From contig JANJXV010001824.1 in assembly GCA_024803745.1 (NCBI GenBank), positions 1 to 64,000 on the forward strand: a DNA stretch of 64,000 nucleotides, read 5' to 3'. How positions within the stretch are numbered: the stretch's first letter is position 1; every line of letters begins with the position of its first letter. The stretch comes from Megascapheus bottae. Its lineage: Eukaryota > Chordata > Mammalia > Rodentia > Geomyidae. Below the pieces are notes generated by a model. The model ran no database searches. It had not been told where the DNA came from and saw only the letters and a program-made list of their open reading frames with translations. Made by a program: the position numbers and the translations under genes. This document shows positions 27,471 through 42,697 of this stretch, one piece after another.

Positions 27471-29460
27471 TCCATTCCCTGACTACACACCTCCATTCTG
27501 TGACTTCACACACCTCCATTCTGTGACTTCACACACCTCCATTGTGACTTCACACACCTCCATTCTATGAGTTCACACAGCTCCGTTCTGACTTCAAATA
27601 CCTCCATTCTATGACTTCACACACCTCCATTGTGACTTCACACACCTCCATTCTATGAGTTCACACACCTCCATTCTGACTTCACAAACCTCCATTCTAT
27701 GACTTCACAGACTTTGAATATGTGACTTCACTCACCTCCACTCTATGACTTCACACTTCTCCATTCTATGACTTCCCACACCTCCTTTCCATGACTTCAC
27801 CCACCCCCATTCTATGACTTCACACCTCCATTCTGACTTCACACACCTCCATTCTGTGACTTCACACACCTCCATTCTATGACTTCACACACCTTCATTA
27901 TTACTTCAGAAACATCCATTGTAAGACTTCACACACCTCCATTCTAGGACTTCACACACCTCCATTCTATGACTTCACACACCTCCATTCAGTGACTTCA
28001 CACACCTCCATTCTATGTCTTCACACACCTCCATTGTGACTTCACACACGTCCATTCTATGAGTTCACACACCTCCATTCTGACTTCACACACCTCCATT
28101 CTATGACTTCACACTCCTCCATTCTGACTTCACACAGCTCCATTCTGTGAATTCACAAAATTCCATTCTATGATTTCACACACCTCCATACTGTGACTTC
28201 ACACACTTCCATCTATGACTTCAAACACCTCCATGCTGAGTTCACACACCTTCATTCTGTGACTTCACACAACTCCATTCTGACTTCACACACCTCCAAT
28301 ATATGACTTCACACACCTCCATTCTTTGACTTCACACAATTCCATTGTGACGTCACACACCTCCATTCTATGAGTTCACACACGTCCATTCTAGGACTTC
28401 ACACTCCTCAATTCTGACATCACACAGCTCCATTCTATGTCTTCACAGACCTCGAATCTGTGACTTCACTCACCTCCATTCTCTGACTTCACACTCCTCT
28501 ATTCTATGACTTCCCACAACTCCTTTCTATGACTTCACCCACCTCTATTCTATGACTTCACAGCTCCATTCTGACTTCACACACCTCCATTCTGTGACTT
28601 CACACACCTCCATTTATGACTTCACAGACCTCCATTCTATGACTTAACACACCTTCATTCTTACTTCAGAAACATCCATTCTATGACCTCACACACCTCC
28701 ATTCTATGACTTCACAAACCTCCATTCTGTGACTTCCCCCACCTCCATTCTGAGTTCACACATCTCCATTCTGTGACTTCACACACCTCCCTTCTGACTT
28801 CACACACCTCCCTTCTGTGACTTCAAACACCTCCATTGTGAGTTCACCCACTTCCATTCTGTGACTTCACACACCTCCATTCTGTTACTTCACACACCTC
28901 CATTCTGTGACTTCACACACCTCCATTCTATGACTTCACACACCTCCATTGTATGACTTCACACATCTCCATTCTGTGACTTCACACACCTCCATTGTAT
29001 GACTTCACACACCTCTATTCTGTGACTTCACACACCTCCTTTCTGAGTTCACACAACTCCATTCTATGACTTCACACACCTGCATTGTGACTTTACCCAC
29101 CTCCATTCTATGAGTTCACACACCTGCATTGTGACTTCACACACCTCCATTCTATGACTTCACACATCTCCATTCTGACTTCACACACCTCCGTGCTGTG
29201 ACTTCACACAACTCCATTCTATGACTTCACACACCTACATTCTTTGACTTCACACACCTCCATTCTATGACTTCACACACCTCCACTGTGACTTCACAGA
29301 ACTCCATTCTGTGACTTCACACACCTCCCGCTGTGACTTCACACACCTCCATTCTATGACTTCACACACCTCCATTCTATGACTTCACACACCTGCAGTC
29401 TGACTTCACACATCTCCATTCTCTGACTTCACACACCTCCATGCTATGACTTCACACACC
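27471..29460 (+). repeat. Y block with A and B2, ending in X-type units
   Basis: Module A (27716), TGACGTCA (28348-28355) and B2 (28450) occur. CCTCCGTGCTGTG and CTCCCGCTGTGAC follow. Near 29,460 the sequence switches to a B1 lead-in. Confidence 0.7.
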
Positions 29461-30470
29461 TCCATTCTGACTTCACACACCTCTATTCTATGACTTCACA
29501 GACCTCGAATCTGTGACTTCACTCACCTCCACTCTATGACTTCACACTGCTCCATTCTATGACTTCCCACACCTCCTTTCTATGACTTCACCCACCTCTA
29601 TTAGATGACTTCACACCTCCATGCTGACTTCAGATACCTCCATTCTGTGACTTCACACACCTCCATTCTATGACTTCACACACCTCCATTCTATGACTTC
29701 ACACACCTTCATTATTACTTCAGAAACATCCATTCTATGACCTCACACAACTCCATTCTATGAGTTCACAAACCTGCATTCTGTGAATTCACACACCTCC
29801 ATTCTGAGTTCACACAACTCCATTCGGTGTCTTCACACACCTCCATTCTTACTTCACAAACCTACATTCTATGACTTCACACACTTCCATTCTATGACTT
29901 CACAAACCTCCATTCTGTGACTTCTCACACCTCCATTCTGAGTTCACACACCTCCATCCTGTGACTTCACACACCTCCATTCCGTGATTTCACACACCTC
30001 CATTCTGTGACTTCACACACCTCCATTCTCTCACTACACACCTCCATTCTGTGACTTCACACACCTCCATTCTGTGACTTCACACACCTCCATTGTGACT
30101 TCACACACCTCCATTCTATGAGTTCACACAGCTCCGTTCTGACTTCCAATACCTCCATTCTATGACTTCACACACCTCCATTGTGACTTCACACACCTCC
30201 ATTCTATGAGTTCACACACCTCCATTCTGACTTCACAAACCTCCATTCTATGACTTCACAGACTTTGAATATGTGACTTCACTCACCTCCACTCTATCAC
30301 TTCACACTTCTCCATTCTATGACTTCCCACACCTCCTTTCCATGACTTCACCCACCCCCATTCTATGACTTCACACCTCCATTCTGACTTCACACACCTC
30401 CATTCTGTGACTTCACACACCTCCATTCTATGAGTTTACACACCACCATTTTGACTTCACACACCTCCAT
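29461..30470 (+). repeat. Y fragment with B1 and A
   Basis: B1 (29503) and A (30267) are 764 bp apart, close to the 763 bp between B1 at 9841 and A at 10604. After A, near 30,465, the sequence enters CCATGCTGTGAC and CTCCCGCTGTGAC units of X type and not the path to B2. Confidence 0.75.
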
Positions 30471-33400
30471 GCTGTGACTTCACACACCTCCATTCTATGA
30501 CTTCACACACCTCCATTATTTGACTTCACACACCTCCATTCTATGACTTCACACACCTCCACTGTGACTTCACAGAACTCCATTCTGTGACTTCACACAC
30601 CTCCCGCTGTGACCTCACACACCTCCATTCTATGACTTCACACACCTCCATTCTATGACTTCACACACCTGCATTCTGACTTCACACACCTCCATTCTCT
30701 GAATTCACACACCTCCATTCTATGACTTCACACACCTCCATTCTGTAACTTCACACACTTCCAATGTTTGACTTCGCAAACCTCCATTCCATGACTTCAT
30801 ACACCTCCATTCTATGACCTCACACACATCCATTCTTTGACTTCACACATCTCCATTTTGACTTCACACACCTCCATTCTGTGACTTCACACACATCCAT
30901 TCTTTGACTTCACACATCTCCATTCTGACTTCACACACCTCCATTCTCTGAATTCACACACCTCCATTCTATGACTTCACACACCTCCATTCTGTGACTT
31001 CAAACACCTCCATTCTATGACTTCACACACCTCCCTTCTATGAATTCACACACCGCCATTCTGTGACTTCACACACCTCCATTTTGAGTTCACCCACTTC
31101 CATTCTGTGACTTCACACAACTCCATTCTATGACTTCACATACCTCATTTCTGAGTTGACACACCTCCATTTTGTGACTTCACATACCTCTAATCTAACT
31201 TCACACACCTCCATTCTATGACTTCACACACCTCCATTCTGTGACTTCAAAAACCACCGTTCTATGACTTCACACATCTCCATTCTTTGACATCAAAAAC
31301 CACCATTCTATGACTTCACACACCTCCATTTTGACTTCACACACCTCCATTCTGTGACTTCACACACCTCCATTCTGTGACTTCACACATCTCCATTCTG
31401 ACTTCACAGATCTCCATTCTACGAGTTCACACACTTCCATTCTGCCTTCACCCACCTCCATTCTATGACTTTACTCAGCTCCATTCTGACTTCACACACC
31501 TCCATTTGTGAATTCACACACCACAATTTTGACTTCAAACACCTCCATTCTGTGACTTCACACACCTCCATTCTGTGACTTCACACACCTCCATTTTGAC
31601 TTCACACACCTCCATTCTGTGACTTCACACACCTCCATTCTGTGACTTCACACATCTCCATTCTGACTTCACAGATCTCCATTCTGTGACTTCACACACC
31701 TCCCTCTGTGACTTCTCACACCTCCAATCTATGACTTCACACCCTTCGAATCTATGACTTCACACACCTCCATTCTATGACTTCACACACCTAAATTCTA
31801 TGACTTCACACACCTGCATTCTGACTTCACACACCTCCATTCTCTGACTTCACACACATCCATTCTATGACTTTACACACCTCCATTTTGTAACTTCACA
31901 CACTTCCAATGTTTGACTTCACAAACCTCCATTCCATGACTTCATACACCTCCATTCTATGACTTCACACACATCCATTCTTTGACTTCACACACCTCCA
32001 TTTTGACTTCACACACCTCCATTCTGTGACTTCACACACATCCATTCTTTGACTTCACACACCACAATTTACTTCACACAAGTCCATTCATTGACTTCAC
32101 ACATCTCCATTCTATGACTACACAAACCTCCATTCTGTGAATTCACACACCTCCATTCTGAGTTCACACAACTCCATTCGGTGACTTCACACACCTCCCT
32201 TCTGACTTCACACACATCCCTTCTGTGACTTCACACACCTCCATTGTGAGTTCACCCACTTCCATTCTGTGACTTCACACACCTCCATTCTGTTACTTCA
32301 CACACCTCCATTCTGTGACTTCACACACCTCCATTCTATGACTTCACACACCTCCATTCTATGAATTCACACACCTCCATTCTGTGACTTCACACACCTC
32401 CATTATATGACTTCCAACACCTCTATTCTGTGACTTCACACACCTCCTTTCTGAGTTCACACAACTCCATTCTATGACTTCACACACCTGCATTGTGACT
32501 TCACCCACCTCCATTCTATGAGTTCACACACCTGCATTGTGACTTCACACACTTCCATTCTATGACTTCACACATCTCAATACTGACTTCACACACCTCC
32601 ATGCTGTGACTTCACACACCTCGATTCTATGACTTCACACACCTCCATTCTTTGACTTCACACACCTCCATTCTATGAGTTCACACACCTCCACTGTGAC
32701 TTCACAGAACTCCATCTGTGATTTCCCACACCTTCCGCTGTGACTTCACACACCTCCATTCTATGACTTCACACATCTCCATTCTATGACTTCACACACC
32801 TGCATTCTGACTTCACACACCTCCATTCTCTGACTTCACACACCTCCATTCTATGACTTCACACACCTCCATTCTGTAACTTCACACACTTCCAATGTTT
32901 GACTTCGCAAACCTCCATTCCATGACTTCGTACACCTACATTCTATGACTTCACACACATCCATTCTTTGACTTCACACACCACAATTTTGACTTCACAC
33001 AAGTCCATTCATTGACTTCACACACCTCCATTCTCTGACTTCACACACCTCCATTTTGACTTCACACACTTCCATTCTGTGACTTCAAACACCTCCATTC
33101 TATGACTTCACACACCTCCCTTCTATAAATTCACACACCGCCATTCTGTGACTTCACACACCTCCATTTTGAGTTCACCCACTTCCATTCTGTGACTTCA
33201 CACAACTCCATTCTATGACTTCACATACCTCATTTCTGAGTTGACACACCACCATTTTGTGACTTCACATACCTCTAATCTAACTTCACACACCTCCATT
33301 CTATGACTTCACACACCTCCATTCTGTGACTTCAAAAACCACCATTCTATGACTTCACACATCTCCATTGTGACTTCGACACCTCCATTCTATGAGTTCA

Positions 33401-34004
33401 CACAGCTCCATTCTGACTTCACACACCTCCATTCTATGACTTCGCACACCTGTATTCTCACTTCACACATCTCCATTCTGTGACTTCACATTCCTCCATT
33501 CTTTGACTTCAGAACCCTCCATTCTGTACCTTCACACACCTCAACTCTGTGACTTTACAGACCTCCATTCTGTGACTTCACACACCTCCCTTCTGTGACT
33601 TCACACACCTCCATTCTATGACTTCACACACCTCCATTCTAAGACTTCACACACCTCCATTCTATGACTTCACACACTTCCATTGTTTGACATCATATAC
33701 CTCCATTCTTTGACTTCACACACCTCCGTTCCATGAATTCACACACCTTCATTCTATGAGTTCATACGCCTCCATTCTATGAGTTCACACACCTTCATTC
33801 TTACTTCAGCAATATCCATTCTATGACTTCAGACACCTCCATTCTATGACTTCACACACCTTCATTCTTACTTCAGCAACATCCATTCTGTGACTTCATA
33901 CACCTCCATTCTATGACTTCACAAACCTCCATTCTGTGACTTCACACACCTCCATTCTTCGTTCACACACCTCCATTCTGTGACTTCACACACCTCCATT
34001 CTGA
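30471..34004 (+). repeat. X mosaic with D modules and a D/C hybrid
   Basis: Module D (31151) is joined at about 31,286 to the CAAAAACC half of a C module, giving two CAAAAACC cores 46 bp apart (31248 and 31294). The first TTCGAA variant (31745) and CACAATTTACTTC (about 32066) follow. A short Y-like piece (CATTCGGTGAC near 32175) precedes another X run with D (33236) and a G pair (33793/33860). Confidence 0.7.
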
Positions 34005-37000
34005 CTTCACACACCTCCATTATATGACTTCACACACTTCCATTCTATGACTTCACACACCTCCATTCTGTGAGTTCACACACCCCCTCTCTGAGTTCAC
34101 ACACCTCCATTCTGTGTCTTCACACACCTCCATTCTGTGACTTCAGACACCTCCTTCTATGACTTCACACACCTTCATTCTGTGACTTCACACACCTCCA
34201 TTCTATGACTTCACACACCTAGTTTCGGAGTTGACACACCTCCCTTCTGTGATTTCACACACTTCCAATCTGTGTTTACACACCTCCATTCTATGACTTC
34301 ACACACCTCCATTCTTTGACATCAAAAACCACCATTCTATGACTTCACACACCTCCATTTTGACTTCACACACCTCCATTCTACGAGTTCACACACTTCC
34401 ATTCTGCCTTCAACTACCTCCATTCTATGACTTTACTCAGCTCCATTCTGACTTCACACACCTCCATTTGTGAATTCACACACCACAATTTTGACTTCAA
34501 ACACCTCCATTCTGTGACTTCACACACCTCCATTCTGTGACTTCACACACCTACATTTTGACTTCACACACCTCCATTCTGTGACTTCACACACCTCCAT
34601 TCTGTGACTTCACACATCTCCATTCTGACTTCACAGATCTCCATTCTGTGACTTCACACACCTCCCTCTGTGACTTCACACACCTCCATTCTATGACTTC
34701 ACACCCTTCGAATCTATGACTTCACACACCTCCATTCTATGACTTCACACACCTCCATTCTATGACTTCACACACCTTCATTCTTACTTCAGAAACATCC
34801 ATTCTATGACCTCACACAACTCCATTCGGTGACTTCACACACCTCCATTCTTACTTCACAAACCTCCATTCTATGACTTCACACACTTCCATTCTATGAC
34901 TTCACAAACCTCCATTCTGTGACTTCTCACACCTCCATTCTGAGTTCACACACCTCCATTCTGTGACTTCACACACCTCCATTCCGTGATTTCACACACC
35001 TCCATTCTGTGACTTCACACACCTCCATTCTGTGACTTCACACATCTCCATTCTGACTTCACAGATCTCCATTCTGTGACTTCACACACCTCCCTCTGTG
35101 ACTTCACACACCTCCAATCTATGACTTCACACCCTTCGAATCTATGACTTCACACACCTCCATTCTATGACTTCACACACCTCCATTCTCTGACTTCACA
35201 CACCTCCATTCTATGACTTCACACACCTCCATTCTGTAACTTCACACACTTCCAATGTTTGACTTCACAAACCTCCATTCCATGACTTCATACACCTCCA
35301 TTCTATGACTTCACACACATCCATTCTTTGACTTCACACACCTCCATTTTGACTTCACACACCTCCATTCTGTGACTTCACACACATCCATTCTTTGACT
35401 TCACACACCACAATTTACTTCACACAAGTCCATTCATTGACTTCACACATCTCCATTCTCTGACTTCACACACCTCCATTTTGACTTCACACACTTCCAT
35501 TCTGTGACTTCACACACCTCCATTCTATGACTTCACACACCTCCCTTCTATGAATTCACACACCGCCATTCTATGACTTCACACACCTCCATTTTGATTT
35601 TACCCACTTCCATTCTGTGACTTCACACACCTCCATTCTATGACTTCACATACCTCATTTCTGAGTTGACACACCTCCATTTTGTGACTTCACATACCTC
35701 TAATCTAACTTCACACACCTCCATTCTATGACTTCACACACCTCCCTTCTGTGACTTCAAAAACCACCATTCTATGACTTCACACATCTCCATTATGACT
35801 TCACACACCTCCATTCTATGAGTTCACACAGCTCCATTCTGACTTCACACACCTCCATTCTCTGACTTCGCACACCTGTGTTCTCACTTCACACATCTCC
35901 ATTCTGTGACTTCACATTCCTCCATTCTTTGACTTCACACCCCTCCATTCTGTGCCTTCACACACCTCCACTCTGTGACTTTACAGACCTCCATTCTGTG
36001 ACTTCACACACCTCCGTTCCATGAATTCACACACCTCCATTCTATGAGTTCATACACCTCCATTCTATGAGTTCACACACCTTCATTCTTACTTCAGCAA
36101 CATCCATTCTATGACTCCAGACACCTCCATTCTATGACTTCACACACCTTCATTCTTACTTCAGCAACATCCATTCTATGACTTCATACACCTCCATTCT
36201 ATGACTTCACAAACCTCCATTCTGTGACTTCACACACCTCCATTCTGGGTTCACAAACCTCCATTCTGTGACTTAACAGACCTCCATTCTGACCTCACAC
36301 ACCTCCATTCTATGACTTCACACACTTCCATTCTATGACTTCACACACCACCATTATGTGACTTCACACACCTCCTCTCTGAGTTCACACACCTCCATTC
36401 TGTGTCTTCACACACCTCCATTCTGTGACTTCAGACACCTCCTTCTATGACTTCACACACCTTCATTCTGTGACTTCACACACGTCCATTCTATGACTTC
36501 ACACACCTAGTTTCTGAGTTGACACACCTCCCTTCTGTGATTTCACACACCTCCAATCTGAGTTCACACACCTCCATTCTATGACTTCACACACCTCCAT
36601 TCTTTGACATCAAAAACCACCATTCTATGACTTCACACACCTCCATTTTGACTTCACACACCTCCATTCTACGAGTTCACACACATCCATTCTGCCTTCA
36701 CCCACCTCCATTCAATGACTTCACTCAGCTCCATTCTGACTTCACACACCTCCATTTGTGAATTCACACACCACAATTTTGACTTCAAACACCTCCATTC
36801 TGTGACTTCACACACCTCCATTCTGTGACTTCACACACCTCCATTTTGACTTCACACACCTCCATTCTGTGACTTCACACACCTCCATTCTGTGACTTCA
36901 CACACCTCCATTCCATGACTTCACACACCTCCATTCTTTGAGTTCACAAACCTCCATTTTGACTTCACACACCTCCATTCTATGACTTCACACACCTTCA

Positions 37001-38661
37001 TTCCTACTTCAGAAACATCCATTCTATGACTGCACACACCTCCATTCTATCACTTCACACACCTCCATTCTGAATTCACACAGCTCCATTCTATGACGTT
37101 ACACACCTCCATTCTGTGACTTCACACACTTCCATTCTATGACTTCACACACCTTCATTCTTACTTCAGAAACATCCATTCTATGACTTCACACACCTAC
37201 ATTCTATGACTTCACACACCTCCATTCTGTGACTTCACACACCTCCATTCTATGTCTTAACACACCTCCATTATGACTTCACACACCTCCATTCTATGAG
37301 TTCACACACCTCCATTCTAAGTTCACACACCTCCATTCTGTGACTTCACACTCCGCCATTCTGACTTCACACTCCTCCATTCTGTGAGTTCACAAAACTC
37401 CATTCTAGGATTTCACACAACTCCATACTATGACTGCACACACCTCCATCTATGACTTCACACACCTCCAATCTGAGTTCACACACCTCCATTCTGTGAC
37501 TTCACACACCTCCATTCTGACTTCACACACCAATGTATGACTTCACACAACTCCATTCTGTGACTTCACACACTTCCATTGTGACATCACACACCTCCAT
37601 TCTATGAGTTCACATACCCCCATTCTATGACTTCACACACCTCCATTCTGACTTCACACACCTCTATTCTATGACTCCACAGACCTCGAATCTGTGACTT
37701 CACTCACCTCCACTCTATGACTTTACACTGCTCCATTCTATGACTTCCCACACCTCCTTTCTATGACTTCACCCAACTCTATTAGATGACTTCACACCTC
37801 CATTCTGACTTCAGATACCTCCATTCTGTGACTTCACACACCTCCATTCTATGACTTCACACACCTCCATTCTATGACTTCACACACCATCATTCTTACT
37901 TCAGAAACATCCATTCTATGACCTCACACAAATCCATTCTATGACTACACAAACCTCCATTCTGTGAATTCACACACCTCCATTCTGAGTTCACACAACT
38001 CCATTCGGTGACTTCACACACCTCCATTCTTACTTCACAAACCTCCATTATATGACTTCACACACTTCCATTCTATGACTTCACACACCTCCATTCTGTG
38101 ATTTCTCACATCTCCATTCTGAGTTCACACACCTCCATTCTGTGACTTCACACACCTCCATTCCGTGACTTCACACACCTCCATTCTGTGACTTCACACA
38201 CCACCATTCCCTGACTTCACACACCTCCATTCTGTGACTTCACACACCTCCATTCTGTGACTTCACACACCTCCATTGTGACTTCTCACACCTCCATTCT
38301 ATGAGTTCACACACCTCCATTCTGTGACTTCACACACCTCCATTCTATGACTTCACACACCTCCATTGTGACTTCACACATCTCCATTCTATGAGTTCAC
38401 ACACCTCCCTTCTGACTTCAAATACCTCCATTCTATGACTTCACACACCTCCATTGTGACTTCACACACCTCCATTCTATGAGTTCACACACCTCCCTTC
38501 TGACTTCACAAACCTCCATTCTAATGACCTCACAGACTTTGAATATGTAACTTCACTCACCTCCACTCTCTGACTTCACACTTCTCCATTCTATGACTTC
38601 CCACACCTCCTTTCCATGATTTCACCCACCCCCATTCTATGACTTCACACCACCATTCTGA
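34005..38661 (+). repeat. 4,657-bp higher-order unit, copy 1
   Basis: It contains C (34219), two TTCGAA variants (34707, 35135), D (35661), a G pair, a second C (36507), H (about 36998), B1 (37684) and A (38541). The first part recurs at an exact 4,657-bp offset: CCAATCTGTG 34265 to 38922, TTCGAA 34707 to 39364 and 35135 to 39792. The Y portion after about 37,470 has no counterpart in copy 2. Confidence 0.82.
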
Positions 38662-41600
38662 CTTCACACACCTCCATTATATTACTTCACACACTTCCAT
38701 TCTATGACTTCACACACCTCCATTCTGTGACTTCACACACCTCCTCTCTGAGTTCACACACCTCCATTCTGTGTCTTCACACACCTCCATTCTGTGACTT
38801 CAGACACCTCCTTCTATGACTTCACACACCTTCATTCTGTGACTTCACACACCTCCATTCTATGACTTCACACACCTAGTTTCTGAGTTGACACACCTCC
38901 CTTCTGTGATTTCACACACCTCCAATCTGTGTTTACAAACCTCCATTCTATGACTTCACACACCTCCATTCTTTGACATCAAAAACCACCATTCTATGAC
39001 TTCGCACACCTCCATTTTGACTTCACACACCTCCATTCTACGAGTTCACACACTTCCATTCTGCCTTCACCCACCTCAATTCTATGACTTTACTCAGCTC
39101 CATTCTGACTTCACACACCTCCATTTGTGAATTCACACACCACAATTTTGACTTCAAACACCTCCATTCTGTGACTTCACACACCTCCATTCTGTGACTT
39201 CACACACCTACATTTTGACTTCACACACCTCCATTCTGTGACTTCACACACCTCCATTCTGTGACTTCACACATCTCCATTCTGACTTCACAGATCTCCA
39301 TTCTGTGACTTCACACACCTCCCTCTGTGACTTCACACACCTCCATTCTATGACTTCACACCCTTCGAATCTATGACTTCACACACCTCCATTCTATGAC
39401 TTCACACACCTCCATTCTATGACTTCACACACCTTCATTCTTCCTTCAGAAACATCCATTCTATGACCTCACACAACTCCATTCGGTGACTTCACACACC
39501 TCCATTCTTACTTCACAAACCTCCATTCTATGACTTCACACACTTCCATTCTATGACTTCACAAACCTCCATTCTGTGACTTCTCACACCTCCATTCTGA
39601 GTTCACACACCTCCATTTTGTGACTTCACACACCTCCATTCCGTGATTTCACACACCTCCACTCTGTGACTTCACACACCTCCATTCTGTGACTTCACAC
39701 ATCTCCATTCTGACTTCACAGATCTCCATTCTGTGACTTCACACACCTCCCTCTGTGACTTCACACACCTCCAATCTATGACTTCACACCCTTCGAATCT
39801 ATGACTTCACACACCTCCATTCTATGACTTCACACACCTCCATTCTCTGACTTCACACACCTCCATTCTATGACTTCACACACCTCCATTCTGTAACTTC
39901 ACACACTTCCAATGTTTGACTTCACAAACCTCCATTCCATGACTTCATACACCTCCATTCTATGACTTCACACACATCCATTCTTTGACTTCACACACCT
40001 CCATTTTGACTTCACACACCTCCATTCTGTGACTTCACACACATCCATTCTTTGACTTCACACACCACAATTTACTTCACACAAGTCCATTCATTGACTT
40101 CACACATCTCCATTCTATGACTTCACACACCTCCCTTCTATGAATTCACACACCGCCATTCTATGACTTCACACACCTCCATTTTGAGTTTACCCACTTC
40201 CATTCTTTGACTTCACACACCACCATTCTATGACTTCACACACCTCATTTCTGAGTTGACACACCTCCATTTTGTGACTTCACATACCTCTAATCTAACT
40301 TCACACACCTCCATTCTATGACATCACACACCTCCCTTCTCTGACTTCAAAAACCACCATTCTATGACTTCACACATCTCCATTATGACTTCACACACCT
40401 CCATTCTATGAGTTCACACAGCTCCATTCTGACTTCACACACCTCCATTCTATGACTTCGCACACCTGTATTCTCACTTCACACATCTCCATTCTGTGAC
40501 TTCACATTCCTCCATTCTTTGACTTCACACCCCTCCATTCTGTGCCTTCACACACCTCCACTCTGTGACTTTACAGACCTCCATTCTGTGACTTCACACA
40601 CCTCCGTTCCATGAATTCACACACCTCCATTCTATGAGTTCATACACCTCCATTCTATGAGTTCACACACCTTCATTCTTACTTCAGCAACATCCATTCT
40701 ATGACTCCAGACCCCTCCATTCTATGACTTCACACACCTTCATTCTTACTTCAGCAACATCCATTCTATGACTTCATACACCTCCATTCTATGACTTCAC
40801 AAACCTCCATTCTGTGACTTCACACACCTCCATTCTGGGTTCACAAACCTCCATTCTGTGACTTCACACACCTCCTTCTGACCTCACACACCTCCATTCT
40901 ATGACTTCACACACTTCCATTCTATGACTTCACACACCTCCATTATGTGACTTCACCACCTCCTCTCTGAGTTCACACACATCCATTCTGTGTCTTCACA
41001 CACCTCCATTCTGTGACTTCAGACACCTCCTTCTATGACTTCACACACCTTCATTCTGTGACTTCACACACGTCCATTCTATGACTTCACACACCTAGTT
41101 TCTGAGTTGACACACCTCCCTTCTGTGATTTCACACACCTCCAATCTGAGTTCACACACCTCCATTCTATGACTTCACACACCTCCATTCTTTGACATCA
41201 AAAACCACCATTCTATGACTTCACACACCTCCATTTTGACTTCACACACCTCCATTCTACGAGTTCACACACATCCATTCTGCCTTCACCCACCTCCATT
41301 CTATGACTTCACTCAGCTCCAGCTCCATTCTGACTTCACACTCCTCCATTTGTGAATTCACACACCACAATTTTGACTTCAAACACCTCCATTCTGTGAC
41401 TTCACACACCTCCATTCTGTGACTTCACACACCTCCATTTTGACTTCACACACCTCCATTCTGTGACTTCACACACCTTCTGCTCCATTCTGTGACTTCA
41501 CACACCACCATTGTTTGACTTCACACACCTCCATTCTTGGACTTCACACACCTCCATTCCATGACTTCACACACCTCCATTCTTTGAGTTCACAAACCTC

Positions 41601-42113
41601 CATTTTGACTTCACACACCTCCATTCTATGACTTCACACACCTTCATTCCTACTTCAGAAAAATCCATTCTATGACTGCACACACCTCCATTCTATCACT
41701 TCACACACCTCCATTCTGAATTCACACAGCTCCATTCTATGACGTTACACACCTCCATTCTGTGATTTCACACACTTCCATTCTATGACTTCACACACCT
41801 TCATTCTTACTTCACAAACATCCATTCTATGACTTCACACACCTACATTCAATGACTTCACACACCTCCATTCTGTGACTTCACACACCTCCATTCTATG
41901 TCTTCACACACCTCCATTATGACTTCACACACCTCCATTCTATGAGTTCACACACCTCCATTCTAACTTCACACACCTCCATTCTGTGACTTCACACTCC
42001 GCCATTCTGACTTCACACTCCTCCATTCTGTGAGTTCACAAAACTCCATTCTAGGATTTCACACAACTCCATACTATGACTGCACACACCTCCATCTATG
42101 ACTTCACACACCT
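38662..42113 (+). repeat. 4,657-bp higher-order unit, copy 2 (partial, with indels)
   Basis: It repeats 34,005 to about 37,470. The offset is 4,657 to at least 39,792, 4,588 at ACTCAGC (36721 to 41309, 69 bp or three units fewer) and 4,646 near the end (ATGACTGCACAC). Two irregular joints occur: a tandem AGCTCC AGCTCC at 41315-41326 and a truncated unit ACCTTCTGCTCC near 41,477. C modules are at 38876 and 41095, D at 40251. Confidence 0.8.
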
Positions 42114-42697
42114 CCATTCTGGGTTCACACACCTCCATTCTGTGACTTCACACACCTCCATTCTGACTTCACACACCTCCATTCTATGACTTCACACACT
42201 TCCGTTCTATGACTTCACACACCTCCATTATGTGACTTCACACACCTTCTCTCTGAGTTCACACACCTCCATTCTGTGTCTTCACACACCTCCATTCTGT
42301 GACTTCAGACACCTCCTTCTATGACTTCACACACCTTCATTCTGTGACTTCACACACCTCCATTCTATGAATTCACACAACTAGTTTCTGAGTTGACACA
42401 CATCCCTTCTGTGATTTCACACACCTCCAATCTGAGTTCACACACCTCCATTCTATCACTTCAAACACCTCCATTCTGTGACTTCACACACCTCCATTCT
42501 GTGACTTCACACACCTCCATTTTGACTTCACACACCTCCATTCTGTGACTTCACACACCTCCATTGTTTGACTTCACACACCTCCGTTCTTGGACTTCAC
42601 ACACCTCCATTCCATGACTTCACACACCTCCATTCTTTGAGTTCACAAACCTCCATTTTGACTTCACACACCTCCATTCTATGACTTCACACACCTT
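42114..42697 (+). repeat. Short X piece between larger units
   Basis: The sequence leaves the preceding duplication at a CATTCTGGGTTC unit and runs into module C (CTAG 42381, with ACAACTAG instead of ACACCTAG). C is truncated before its CAAAAACC core. CCATTGTTTGAC and CATTCCATGAC units lead to H at 42698. Confidence 0.7.
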
